A DNA stretch of 64,000 nucleotides from Thermoflavifilum aggregans (GTDB lineage: Bacteria; Bacteroidota; Bacteroidia; Chitinophagales; Chitinophagaceae). Where the stretch lies: NCBI RefSeq assembly GCF_002797735.1, contig NZ_PGFG01000001.1, positions 248,001 to 312,000 on the forward strand. Reading direction: 5' to 3'. The position numbers and the translations under genes were made by a program. This document shows, one piece after another, positions 34,113-42,723 of this stretch (positions within the stretch are counted from its first letter, which is position 1; each line of letters begins with the position of its first letter). The notes beneath the pieces are model-generated. The model had not been told where the DNA came from. It saw only the letters and a list, made by a program, of their open reading frames with translations, and did no database searches.

Positions 34113-35258
34113 ATGAAATCAGGTTTACTCATCCTTTGCATGGCTTTTGGTTTGCTCATTTCTTCCGTTGGCACAGCACAACGAAAATGGCGCAATGCCT
34201 GGGAAAAAGCCTGGCAACAAGCGGCTTCATGCAGGGATAGCAGTGCATTATTTTCGTGCCTGCAGCAACATGGCTTTGCAGATAGTTTGCATTTTCATGA
34301 ATGGGTATGGAGGGTGGGAAGAACCGCAAAAGCAGAAACAAACATGCGGTTCAACGGAAAAGCGCTGAGCCTGAAAACAGATTTTTGTCCGCTTCCTTTT
34401 AGCGGAGAAGGCGATTTGGATGCAGATGTGCTGGCAGGTATTCAGGAATTAAACAAGCCCTGGCTGGTAAATTTGCAGAACGTATACACCGCCGATAGCC
34501 TGGCTGATAGCTTGCAGGCGATCTATGCATCGGCCAAACAAGCCCAGCAAAACGGCGCCCAGGCCTGGATAGCTTATGGTGCCCTGCCGCAAAACTGGAG
34601 GCAAACCTACGATAGTACACAATTTCCCAGGCTTTCCATTCCGGTAATTTATCTGCAGAATGTGATGCTGCAAGATGGGCAGCATGTACATGTCACTGCA
34701 AATATCCGCATGAAGGATAGCCTGCTTACGGCCCGTTTGGCAGAAGTCTGCAAATGGAATTCATCACCTGTGCTGTATATTATCTGCAGGGATGGTGATT
34801 TGCAGGCCAGCTGGTTTGTTATGCTGAGTTATGCTTTTTTAAATCAGAGAGCTGAAAAATCTGTCAGTCTTTGTGTGATAGGGATTCCGGATTATTTTCC
34901 GCCTGCTCTCTTCAAAGCATTGGCAGAATATATGCTGCACAGGCATGGTTCTGCTGTAAAGGGGGTATTGCAAATCAGTACCGATAGTGCTTTATCGCAT
35001 CCTCATTTATACGTTTGCCATCAGGAACAATACTGGCATTCCTTGCTGCAGCCATCTCTCAGCGGCAAATGGTCTGTTAGCCAGCAGTCTTGTGGAGAGC
35101 TATTTCAGCTGATGCCTGCAGAAGTTCCATTGGCCTATCTCCGGATTCCGGTGGTTTCGGGTTCATTGAGCAAAGAGGAATTATCCATGCATCAGCAGGC
35201 TTACGATTTTATCAGACATGCGGCTGAAGCACAGGCTGGTACGGCTGCTACAGAGTGA
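34113..35258 (+). CDS. Exported protein of unknown function
   Basis: A 381-residue exported protein. The ATG at 34113 begins a signal peptide (MKSGLLILCMAFG...) ending near GTAQ. The longest frame starts 156 bp earlier but runs through the divergent gcvT promoter, so it is rejected. The mature part has several scattered Cys and Trp, and phrases such as PVIYLQNVML and ILQISTDSA that suggest an alpha/beta fold resembling hydrolase or peptidase core strands. I see no catalytic motif that I can name. It converges on the amidotransferase gene, 2 bp away. Confidence 0.75.
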   Translation: MKSGLLILCMAFGLLISSVGTAQRKWRNAWEKAWQQAASCRDSSALFSCLQQHGFADSLHFHEWVWRVGRTAKAETNMRFNGKALSLKTDFCPLPFSGEGDLDADVLAGIQELNKPWLVNLQNVYTADSLADSLQAIYASAKQAQQNGAQAWIAYGALPQNWRQTYDSTQFPRLSIPVIYLQNVMLQDGQHVHVTANIRMKDSLLTARLAEVCKWNSSPVLYIICRDGDLQASWFVMLSYAFLNQRAEKSVSLCVIGIPDYFPPALFKALAEYMLHRHGSAVKGVLQISTDSALSHPHLYVCHQEQYWHSLLQPSLSGKWSVSQQSCGELFQLMPAEVPLAYLRIPVVSGSLSKEELSMHQQAYDFIRHAAEAQAGTAATE

Positions 35259-35260
35259 TT

Positions 35261-35983
35261 TTAAACGTCTTTTGTGAAAATATCCAGCATGCTTTGCAGG
35301 CATTGATGGCATGCTGCTGCATGCAGGGATGCCTGAGCAAGTATGTGTTCGGGCTGTTGAACAAAAGAGGCTTTGGGCTGTCTGGCAAGTGCCTCATTTA
35401 TTTCTGCAAGGCCGGCCCTGAGCATTTGCTCGATATTTTCTTTTGCTACTTCCAGATGAAACTGCAAACCCAGTACATGGTTCGACCAGGTAAACAGTTG
35501 GTGACGACAGGCTGAAGAACTGGCAAGGTTAATGGCTCCCGAAGGCAGACCGAATGTGTCTCCATGCCAATGGAATACCGTTAAACGGGGCTTAAACAAT
35601 GCGGCATATGGATTTTCAGGTGAATTTGTGTTTTCGGGATACACCGGAAACCATCCGATTTCTTTTTCCTCATGCGGATAAACCCTTGCACCCAGCACGT
35701 TGGCTATCAGCTGGGCACCCAGGCAAACACCCAACACTTTTTTACCGGCCTGAATAGCTTTCTCCGTCCAATTTTTTTCGGCCTTCATCCAAGGATATGG
35801 GTTTTCTTCGTATACACCCATAGGCCCTCCCATAATTACCAGCATATCGATTTCCGACAGATCAGGAAATGATTGTCCGGCATAGGGATGCACAATAGTA
35901 AATGCATGATGATGAGCCAAAGCCCATGTTTCAATCATGCCTGGCTTTTCAAATGGCACGTGTTGAATGCAGGCGATCCTCAT
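35261..35983 (-). CDS. Class I glutamine amidotransferase (GuaA-type, stand-alone)
   Basis: A stand-alone class I amidotransferase-like protein of 240 residues. The triad is intact: Cys in GVCLGAQ, and His/Glu in GLQFHLE. GGPMGVYE and FHWHGDTF support relatedness to GMP-synthase-type glutaminases without a synthetase domain. Such proteins hydrolyse glutamine-like amides, but their real substrate is often unknown. It follows the haem-binding gene by 12 bp on the same strand, so the two are probably cotranscribed. Confidence 0.85.
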   Translation of the reverse strand: MRIACIQHVPFEKPGMIETWALAHHHAFTIVHPYAGQSFPDLSEIDMLVIMGGPMGVYEENPYPWMKAEKNWTEKAIQAGKKVLGVCLGAQLIANVLGARVYPHEEKEIGWFPVYPENTNSPENPYAALFKPRLTVFHWHGDTFGLPSGAINLASSSACRHQLFTWSNHVLGLQFHLEVAKENIEQMLRAGLAEINEALARQPKASFVQQPEHILAQASLHAAACHQCLQSMLDIFTKDV

Positions 35984-35995
35984 GATTTTTTTACA

Positions 35996-36472
35996 TCAGT
36001 TTGTGCTGTCATTTATCAGCTGGGGTTGCCGGCTCATTTGCAGGGCCCATTCAGCCACCTGTTGGTATTGCTGATCGGTAAGTCGGGCTTCTTTATGCAT
36101 CCACAAATAGGAAGAAATAGGCATGCTGTGATCGCGCATTACTTCATAAATGTGATGAAACTTTTTTCGTGCCACATCAGGAGGATAGGTAGCGAATTCA
36201 GAAAAATTCAAATGGTGCTTGCCTTCCTGAATATGACTATTCATCCACCAGGCTACCGGTTGGATATGAAAATACCAGGGATAATGTGTGTAATTAGAAT
36301 GGCAGTCATAGCATGCAGTATTTAAGTCCATAAGAATATTCATAGGCACCACATATTTTTCCGCAATATCATTGGGCGAAGCTTGTGCTGCCTGATTTTT
36401 AGCCGGTCTGAAAAATTGAATTAGCAGGAATATTACCAGCAGAATCCACAGCAGGTTTTTAACTTTTTTCAT
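35996..36472 (-). CDS. Haem-binding domain protein (CxxCH), membrane-anchored
   Basis: A 158-residue protein with an N-terminal hydrophobic helix (about 8-24) that is either a signal or a membrane anchor, followed by a periplasmic domain. It has one c-type haem motif CYDCH near residue 54, then the aromatic-rich NYTHYPWYFHIQPVAWW and His-rich segments. This layout matches the Bacteroidota haem-binding domain family. An electron transfer role is likely; the partners are unknown. Confidence 0.85.
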   Translation of the reverse strand: MKKVKNLLWILLVIFLLIQFFRPAKNQAAQASPNDIAEKYVVPMNILMDLNTACYDCHSNYTHYPWYFHIQPVAWWMNSHIQEGKHHLNFSEFATYPPDVARKKFHHIYEVMRDHSMPISSYLWMHKEARLTDQQYQQVAEWALQMSRQPQLINDSTN

Positions 36473-36575
36473 TGGTAGTTAGTTGTTTGATCCCGAAGAT
36501 AATCAATTCATTTTATATGCAGATCCGTTATCAAATCATTAAAATACATCTGATCCTGAGAGAGAAAATATTTCC

Positions 36576-36583
36576 TACATTTG
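36576..36583 (+). promoter_or_regulatory. Promoter -7 element of the second M1 peptidase
   Basis: TACATTTG matches TAnnTTTG. It supports translation start at 36624 rather than at 36588, since transcription would begin near 36588-36590. Confidence 0.55.
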
Positions 36584-36623
36584 AGCCTTGCATATTTTTT
36601 ATTCACACAAAATATCCTGCTAT

Positions 36624-39254
36624 ATGACATTGCGAAAATGTAAGGTTCTGTACTTTTTATTAATGGCGGTTACTGGTTTTTTTCTTTCAGCCAGAGCTCA
36701 GCAGTTGGGCACAGAATCCGTTTATGATCAGCATGAGGTATGGAATCCGGTATTTTATACGTACAATGGTAACGAATACCGGAGTGCTACGGGTGCGCCC
36801 GGCCCTAAGTATTGGCAGAACCGGGCTGATTACGTGATTCATGCTACGCTCGACACGGTAAATCATACCATTACCGGCGATGTACTGATCAGTTATCGCA
36901 ATAACAGTCCGGATGCATTGCCTTTTTTGTGGCTGCAGTTAGATCAGAATATTTACCGGAAGGATTCCCGGGGTGAAGCTACCAGTCCGGTTACTGGTGG
37001 CCGGTTTGCCAACAAATCATTTACACAGGGTTATGTATTGAAAAAAGTAGAAATCATTCGCGACGGGAAAGTCGAAAAAGCCGATTATCTGGTCAATGAC
37101 ACGCGGATGCAGATCCGGCTGAAAACACCAGTGAAGCCGCAAGGAGGCAGTTTGCAGATTCGCATTGAATATAGTTTTGAGGTGCCCCAGTATGGAACCG
37201 ATCGGATGGGGCGCCTGCTAACCCAAAACGGTTGGATATACGAAATAGCTCAATGGTATCCGCGAATGGAAGTCTATGACGATGTGCTGGGGTGGAATAC
37301 CATACCCTATCTGGGAGCCGGCGAATTTTACCTGGAATATGGCGATTTCGATTATTACATCACTGCACCGGCCAACATGATTGTGGTGGGTTCCGGGGAA
37401 TTGCAAAATCCCACCCAGGTACTCACTCCCACTGAAATAGCTCGTCTTAACAAAGCCCGCAATAGCGATGAAACGGTGATGATTCATGATTCTACAGATG
37501 TAACCAACCCGAATTTCCGTCCCATGAAAGGCAATCTCACCTGGCATTTCAAAATGTTCAATGCCCGCGATGTATCGTGGGCAGCATCCAAAGCCTTCAT
37601 GTGGGATGCAGCAAGAATCAATCTGCCGGATGGCAAGCATGCACTGGCTCAATCCGTGTACCCCGTGGAAAGCGCCGGCCGCGATGCATGGAGCCGTTCC
37701 ACTGAGTTTGTCAAAGGCTGTATTGAACTGTACTCGCAGGAATGGTATCCTTACACGTATCCGGTAGCAACCAATGTAGCCGGTATCGTGAATGGCATGG
37801 AATATCCGGGTATCGTGTTCTGCTCATACAGGGCACGTGGCCGCGGGTTATGGGGTGTAACCAATCATGAATTTGGACACAACTGGTTCCCCATGATTGT
37901 GGGTTCCAACGAACGAAAGTTCCCCTGGATGGATGAAGGCTTTAATACATTCATCAATGACGTGGATACCAAAGTCTTCAACCATGGCGAGTTTTACCGG
38001 AAAGCTGATGCAGAACGCGAAGCTCAGTATATGTTTGGGGAAAATGCAGAACCCATCATGACTATTCCCGATGTGATTCAGGCCAATTATCTGGGTGTGG
38101 CAGCTTATTCCAAACCAGCTATGGGCCTGCATATCCTCCGGAAATATATTCTCGGACCCGATCGTTTCGACTACGCTTTCCGCACCTATATCCGACGCTG
38201 GGCTTTCAAACATCCTACGCCCTGGGATTTTTTCCATACCATGGAAAATGCAGGTGGAGAAGACCTTTCCTGGTTTTTCCGTGAATGGTTTTTCACTACC
38301 TGGAAACTCGATCAAGCCGTGAAAGGCGTGAAATATGTGGATGATGATACCACCAAGGGTGCGCTGATTACCATCGAAAACCTGCAGAAAATGGCATTGC
38401 CCGTGGTAATGGCTATTCAATTGACTGATGGCAGCACAGACACGGTACAGCTCCCAGCTGAAATCTGGCAAAGAGGTGGGGAATGGACTTTCAAATACGA
38501 TTGCAACCGGCGTATTGCTAGCATTGTCATTGATCCGGAACACGATTTTCCGGATATCAACCCTGATAACAACGTCTGGCGCATGAAAGAAGAAAAACCC
38601 GTGCCTCCTGGCGTGAGTGCCACAGATATTATTCAAAAATATATTCAGGCCCTGGGCGGAGCTGATAAACTCAATGCCGTACAAGACCTATCTATTACTT
38701 CGGTAGCTTCATTTGGTGATGAAGATGTAACCTTCATTAACCGGTATAAAAAGCCCAATGATTACCTGATGGAAATCACTGCTCCTTCCCTGCAGCAACC
38801 TGCTGTTTACATTGTGGTGAAAGGTGATAGCGTGCGCGTACAGCAAATGGGCAATGAAATGTCCTTGACTCCTGATCGCAAGAAAATATTCCAGAGGGAG
38901 GCCGTGATGTTTCCGGTTTTATCCTATTTGAAAAATGATTACCAAAAGACACTTTCCCCTCAGATGGAATATCTGGATTCCACCTGGGTGTATGTGGTTA
39001 CCATTAACACACCCGATGGGCAGGAAATTAAAAACTATTATTCTGCCAATTCCGGATTGTTGCTGAAATCCGTGACCACTACCCAGGGGCCTATGGGCAG
39101 CGTGAGTACGGAACAAATCACTACCGATTACCGTCCGGTGAATGGCATCCTGTTTCCTTTTACCATTGTAAGCAACAGCATGGGTCAGGACATCAAAATG
39201 CAGGTAAAGGAAATCAAGGTAAACAGCGGCCTCACCGATGCCGATTTCAAGTAG
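36624..39254 (+). CDS. M1 family metallopeptidase with LolA-like C-terminal domain
   Basis: An exported zinc peptidase of 876 residues from the ATG at 36624 (signal peptide ending SARAQ). Residues 1 to about 635 are a close paralogue of the 648-residue M1 peptidase at 23358-25304, with the same [15 protein letters not shown] opening, GMEYPG, and HEFGH (His415, Glu416, His419) plus Glu438. An extra domain of about 230 residues follows (starting [14 protein letters not shown]). It resembles the outer-membrane lipoprotein-sorting / LolA-like beta fold found in many Bacteroidota proteins, ending in [12 protein letters not shown]. The combination suggests a peptidase working at the outer membrane; the role of the extension is inferred. 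Confidence 0.93.
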   Translation: MTLRKCKVLYFLLMAVTGFFLSARAQQLGTESVYDQHEVWNPVFYTYNGNEYRSATGAPGPKYWQNRADYVIHATLDTVNHTITGDVLISYRNNSPDALPFLWLQLDQNIYRKDSRGEATSPVTGGRFANKSFTQGYVLKKVEIIRDGKVEKADYLVNDTRMQIRLKTPVKPQGGSLQIRIEYSFEVPQYGTDRMGRLLTQNGWIYEIAQWYPRMEVYDDVLGWNTIPYLGAGEFYLEYGDFDYYITAPANMIVVGSGELQNPTQVLTPTEIARLNKARNSDETVMIHDSTDVTNPNFRPMKGNLTWHFKMFNARDVSWAASKAFMWDAARINLPDGKHALAQSVYPVESAGRDAWSRSTEFVKGCIELYSQEWYPYTYPVATNVAGIVNGMEYPGIVFCSYRARGRGLWGVTNHEFGHNWFPMIVGSNERKFPWMDEGFNTFINDVDTKVFNHGEFYRKADAEREAQYMFGENAEPIMTIPDVIQANYLGVAAYSKPAMGLHILRKYILGPDRFDYAFRTYIRRWAFKHPTPWDFFHTMENAGGEDLSWFFREWFFTTWKLDQAVKGVKYVDDDTTKGALITIENLQKMALPVVMAIQLTDGSTDTVQLPAEIWQRGGEWTFKYDCNRRIASIVIDPEHDFPDINPDNNVWRMKEEKPVPPGVSATDIIQKYIQALGGADKLNAVQDLSITSVASFGDEDVTFINRYKKPNDYLMEITAPSLQQPAVYIVVKGDSVRVQQMGNEMSLTPDRKKIFQREAVMFPVLSYLKNDYQKTLSPQMEYLDSTWVYVVTINTPDGQEIKNYYSANSGLLLKSVTTTQGPMGSVSTEQITTDYRPVNGILFPFTIVSNSMGQDIKMQVKEIKVNSGLTDADFK

Positions 39255-39290
39255 ACGCTGAAAAAGTTTTAGAATCGAATGATCCGGGTA

Positions 39291-39329
39291 ACAGCCAAGG
39301 TCTTAGCTGTAAAGACTTTGGCTGTTTTT
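39291..39329 (+). terminator. Rho-independent terminator of the second M1 peptidase gene
   Basis: A 14-bp stem (39291-39304 with 39312-39325, one G-T wobble) with loop AGCTGTA leads into five T. It lies 36 bp past the stop. Confidence 0.85.
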
Positions 39330-39486
39330 CATGTTTGGGTATGCCGCCTGCATTTTTCTGATGTGATGTACAGGCAGCATATTTTGAATAAATCTGCAAA
39401 TACCGAGATTCGTCAATAGAAACAGTGAATTTTTCAGATAGGTTTTTTATTTTGCTGAAAAACCTGGGTTCAAACCGCGATTCACC

Positions 39487-40659
39487 TTGTTACTCCGGCA
39501 CATACCTTTTTTAAAGGCTGTATTTTTCTACAGTATCACGGCATTTGGCGGGCCGCAGGGTCATCTGGCCATGATGATCAAAACCTTTGTGGAAAAGCGG
39601 CGTGACGTGACCCTCGAAGAACTCATGGAATATACGGCCTTTTGCCAGCTGCTGCCCGGAGCTTCTTCCACACAGACCATTACATTGATCGGTTATAAAC
39701 GCGGGGGTCTGCCCCTGGCCATTCTCACCCTGCTCATCTGGATCACACCGGCTTGTATACTGATGGGCTTGCTTTCCTTTGTAATTACTTATTTTCATCA
39801 GGACCTGCGGGTTTATCGTTATGTGCAGCCCATGGCGGTAGGCTTTCTGGGCTATGCAGGTTTTAAAGCCTTCAAGATCAGCGTACGCAATTATGCCACG
39901 GCGGGCATCATGGTAGGTGCTTTGGTCATGACGGTACTGTTCCGTTCGCCCTGGGTATTCCCTACCGTCATTATTGCCGGAGGGATTGTTTCCAATTTTA
40001 GCAGCAAAAGAATACCTGATATACCGGGCAGGCGTAGAAAAATTCAGTGGGCCAACCTGTGGCTGTTTGCTCTGATTTTTGTGGTAGCTGGTGTGCTGAG
40101 TGAAGTAACAAAAGCCCGTCCATTCCGGTTGTTTGAGAATTTTTACCGGTTTGGTAGTCTGGTGTTTGGTGGAGGGCAGGTGTTGATTGCAGCCATGCTC
40201 GATCAATATGTGGTGCGCAAAAACCGCGTGCCGCTCATGACTCCGCAGGAATTCCTGACCGGTGCTGGCATGGTGCAGGCTATCCCAGGCCCTACTTTTT
40301 CGGTGGCTTCTTTTGTGGGTGGAATGGTGATGCGTGACATGGGAAAAGGATATCAGTTGCTGGGCTGCATCATTGGATCTGTGGCTATTTTTTTGCCCAG
40401 TTTGCTGCTCTTGCTATTTTTCTTTCCTATCTGGGAAAATCTGAAACGACATGTGTACATTTTTCGTGCCCTGGAAGGCATCAATGCCGCAGTAGTGGGC
40501 ATCATGTGGGCGGCGACCATGATTTTGCTCAGTTCGCTGGGCATTGAATGGATGAATGTGATTGTGGTGCTGGCTACTTTTTGTCTGCTCCAGTTTACGC
40601 GTATCCCCGCACCTATTATTGTGTTTTGTTGCCTGTTACTAGGTTGGTGGATGCCATAA
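39487..40659 (+). CDS. chrA: ChrA family transporter
   Basis: An inner-membrane transporter (390 residues) with two homologous halves. The first half carries FGGPQGHL near residue 20 and LLPGASSTQ; the second carries GGGQVLIAA and [16 protein letters not shown]. Both pairs are ChrA signatures. Members export chromate, though many are annotated only by homology. The start is TTG at 39487: the frame opens at 39442 and contains no ATG or GTG until Met29-30, which would delete the conserved FGGPQGHL, so an alternative start codon must be used. Confidence 0.88.
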   Translation: MLLRHIPFLKAVFFYSITAFGGPQGHLAMMIKTFVEKRRDVTLEELMEYTAFCQLLPGASSTQTITLIGYKRGGLPLAILTLLIWITPACILMGLLSFVITYFHQDLRVYRYVQPMAVGFLGYAGFKAFKISVRNYATAGIMVGALVMTVLFRSPWVFPTVIIAGGIVSNFSSKRIPDIPGRRRKIQWANLWLFALIFVVAGVLSEVTKARPFRLFENFYRFGSLVFGGGQVLIAAMLDQYVVRKNRVPLMTPQEFLTGAGMVQAIPGPTFSVASFVGGMVMRDMGKGYQLLGCIIGSVAIFLPSLLLLLFFFPIWENLKRHVYIFRALEGINAAVVGIMWAATMILLSSLGIEWMNVIVVLATFCLLQFTRIPAPIIVFCCLLLGWWMP

Positions 40660-41242
40660 AAAATACTTAGCTACACAGATGCATTGTATTACCGCTCTGT
40701 AAACTTGCATCATTCCTCTATCAGATCCGGAGAAGATACACGTTGACGGGTAATTTTACGCTGTTAGCGAAGCCGGATATATTTTTTATACAATTTTATG
40801 CCAGGTGCATATACGTGTTTTTTAATTTGGTTTACATATTAGTTTTTAGTTGGACGTAAACCAATCATTTTATGCTGCAAAGAGTGCACGGGATTAAATA
40901 TCTGCTGTTTTCCTGGTATGAAATGGTTCACCAGCATGGTGAACTGTTTTCATTTTCCGATGCATGGTGATTCTACTGGAACACCAAAGGTGTGATACGT
41001 TCATTCACAAAGTGAAAGAAAGAGTTGAATCTTTCTATCCTATTGAAAAACGGCTCGCCACAAGCCAAGCGAAGCATGGGCATATGGCCTTGAAAACTCC
41101 CGGTGGGAGTGAGGTGGCGAAGCTTTGCCCGATCTGCAAACGATCACTGACCGGAGTTGTATGAGAATGAATAAGAGCCGTGCCGGCCGCAGCTTAACCG
41201 GAGAGATACAAATCTTATCTTTGTTTAATACCATAACGGATT
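40660..41242. other. 583-bp hairpin-rich gene-free region upstream of upxY
   Basis: No protein family is recognised. The region holds an unusual number of inverted repeats: TTGGTTTAC/GTAAACCAA (40827-40835, 40856-40864), GTTCACC/GGTGAAC (40926-40944), ACACC/GGTGT with AAA loop (40981-40993), TTCAC/GTGAA with AAA loop (41004-41016), ACTCCC/GGGAGT (41096-41110) nested inside TCGCCAC/GTGGCGA (41055-41061, 41114-41120). A weaker ATCCGG/CCGGAT pair with a following T run (40725-40787) may terminate chrA. It may contain a structured RNA, a transposon end remnant, or regulatory sites for the polysaccharide locus. Confidence 0.5.
41216..41223 (+). promoter_or_regulatory. Promoter -7 element of upxY and the polysaccharide locus
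   Basis: TATCTTTG is an exact -7 consensus 19 bp before the upxY ATG, predicting a short leader of about 13-15 nt. Confidence 0.6.
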
Positions 41243-41743
41243 ATGGATGCAAACAGGTGCTGGTATGCCGTTTATACCCGTCCGCGTTGGGAGAAAAAAA
41301 TTGCTGCTCAATTTCAGCTCAGGCATATTGAACATTATTGCCCGCTGCAGAAAGCCCGTCGTCAGTGGAGTGATCGCATCAAAATCGTGGAAGAACCTTT
41401 ATTTCGCTCGTATGTATTTGTGCGCATTTGCCTGGCACATGAACAAACGGCGGTGCGCATGGTGCCGGGTGTTATCAATTTCGTGTACTGGAATGGCAAG
41501 CCCGCTGTGATCCGCGATGAAGAAATAGATACCATTAAGCGTTTTCTCAGGGAATATTCTTCCGTTACGGCATATCCCCTACAACCCGGCCAGAAAGTAA
41601 AGATCATAGATGGCGTGTTGATGGATCGGGAAGGTTTGGTGAAAAAAGTACAGGGAAAGAAGGTGTATGTAATCCTGGAGACAATCGGTTATGCCCTGGT
41701 AGCTGAATTTGACCAGAGCAGCCTGGAGCCGGTTGTGGAATAA
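41243..41743 (+). CDS. upxY: UpxY-type NusG-like transcription antiterminator
   Basis: A NusG paralogue (166 residues) of the type that starts Bacteroidota capsule and exopolysaccharide loci and lets RNA polymerase read through the long operon. The NGN domain starts with CWYAVYTRPRWEKKIA and has FRSYVFVRI. A C-terminal KOW domain follows (about residues 112-160: PGQKVKIIDGVLMDREGLVKKV). Its place at the head of a 20-kb plus-strand polysaccharide cluster fits locus-specific antitermination. Confidence 0.93.
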   Translation: MDANRCWYAVYTRPRWEKKIAAQFQLRHIEHYCPLQKARRQWSDRIKIVEEPLFRSYVFVRICLAHEQTAVRMVPGVINFVYWNGKPAVIRDEEIDTIKRFLREYSSVTAYPLQPGQKVKIIDGVLMDREGLVKKVQGKKVYVILETIGYALVAEFDQSSLEPVVE

Positions 41744-41760
41744 GGATAGTTGGTTTCCAT

Positions 41761-41826
41761 CGTCGTTCAGAAATCGAACCTTGCTACGCTCAGGATTGAG
41801 ACGATTGATGAATCACGTCATTCCAA
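41761..41826. repeat. Extragenic palindromic repeat, copy A
   Basis: A unit bounded by CGTCGTTCAG and CGTCATTCC. On the minus strand it contains CCTGAGCGTAGCAAGG, the TGAGCnnAGC core of the TCATTCTGA-type repeats common in Bacteroidota intergenic DNA. Confidence 0.5.
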
Positions 41827-41844
41827 ATTTTGTAAATCAAACAC

Positions 41845-42714
41845 ATGTCGGCATACATCATCAGAATCCGGATCAGATGGATTGTATGGATCTGGAGCTG
41901 GCTGGCCGTGGGTTGTGTCAGCCAGCGCAAGTTGGTGCAGCAAACGGTATATTTAAACAAAGGCATTGACACAGCTTTGGTAGCGCATTACAGCCTGCAG
42001 GAGCCCGTCGTTCAGCCGGGAGATCTGTTACAGATTCAGATTATTTCCACCAGCTCAGCTACCAATGAGTTGTTCAGTGCTACTTACGGAGAGCCTTTTT
42101 CCATCGGCCAGCCTCTGTCAACCCCGCTGGGTGAATGGCAGAATCTTTCATCCACACAGACCTCGGCAGCCGTTTCGCCGGCTACGGGAAGTTATCAGGT
42201 AGGGCTGCAGAGCGGTGAACTGGCCCTTCCCTGGCTAGGTACAATCCAGGCTGCCGGCAAAACCAAGTCAGAGCTTGAGAAGGAAATTCAGCAACGCGCC
42301 AAACGCTTTCTAAAGGAAGATCCCATTGTAAACATCCGTTTTCTGAACTACCGAGTCACCTTTGTGGGCGATGTACGCAGCCCCGGCTCTTTTATATTGC
42401 CTTCGGAACGTATTACCCTGCTGGACGGCCTGGGGATGGCCGGCGGACTTATCCCCGGAGCAGATGTGCAGCATATGTTGCTGATCAGGGAAGAAAACGG
42501 AGTCAGGCAATTCTACCGGATTGATCTTACCCGTGGTGATATTTTCACTCAACCTTATTACTACCTGAGGCAAAACGATGTGATTTATGTACCGCCCACC
42601 GGACGGGCACTGGCAAGTGAAGATCAGCTTACGGCGCGGCGGCTTCAGGTTTTTCAGATCGGTGTCACGGCGATCAATATCCTGGTGTTGATACTCCAAC
42701 ATGTAAAATTTTAA
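41845..42714 (+). CDS. Polysaccharide export lipoprotein (Wza-like)
   Basis: The outer-membrane channel component for polysaccharide export. The 289 residues include a signal with lipobox LAVGC (Cys24), then the poly_export domain (about 55-165 with VQPGDLLQI) and an SLBB-type beta-grasp domain (about 170-245 with VTFVGDVRSPGSF). The C-terminus ends in a hydrophobic helix (residues about 268-285), as in Bacteroidota Wza homologues with a shorter channel. It is next to the Wzc kinase gene, 9 bp away, which is its expected partner. Confidence 0.93.
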   Translation: MSAYIIRIRIRWIVWIWSWLAVGCVSQRKLVQQTVYLNKGIDTALVAHYSLQEPVVQPGDLLQIQIISTSSATNELFSATYGEPFSIGQPLSTPLGEWQNLSSTQTSAAVSPATGSYQVGLQSGELALPWLGTIQAAGKTKSELEKEIQQRAKRFLKEDPIVNIRFLNYRVTFVGDVRSPGSFILPSERITLLDGLGMAGGLIPGADVQHMLLIREENGVRQFYRIDLTRGDIFTQPYYYLRQNDVIYVPPTGRALASEDQLTARRLQVFQIGVTAINILVLILQHVKF

Positions 42715-42723
42715 TCTGTAGTT

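Noticed and set aside
40964-41164. 66-residue ORF with KLCPIC motif in the upxY upstream region
   Set aside because: It overlaps several hairpins, has no ribosome site or family, and a single CxxC is not sufficient evidence.
40660-41242. Group II intron or CRISPR array
   Set aside because: No reverse transcriptase, intron domain V-like hairpin or regular direct repeats with spacers were seen.
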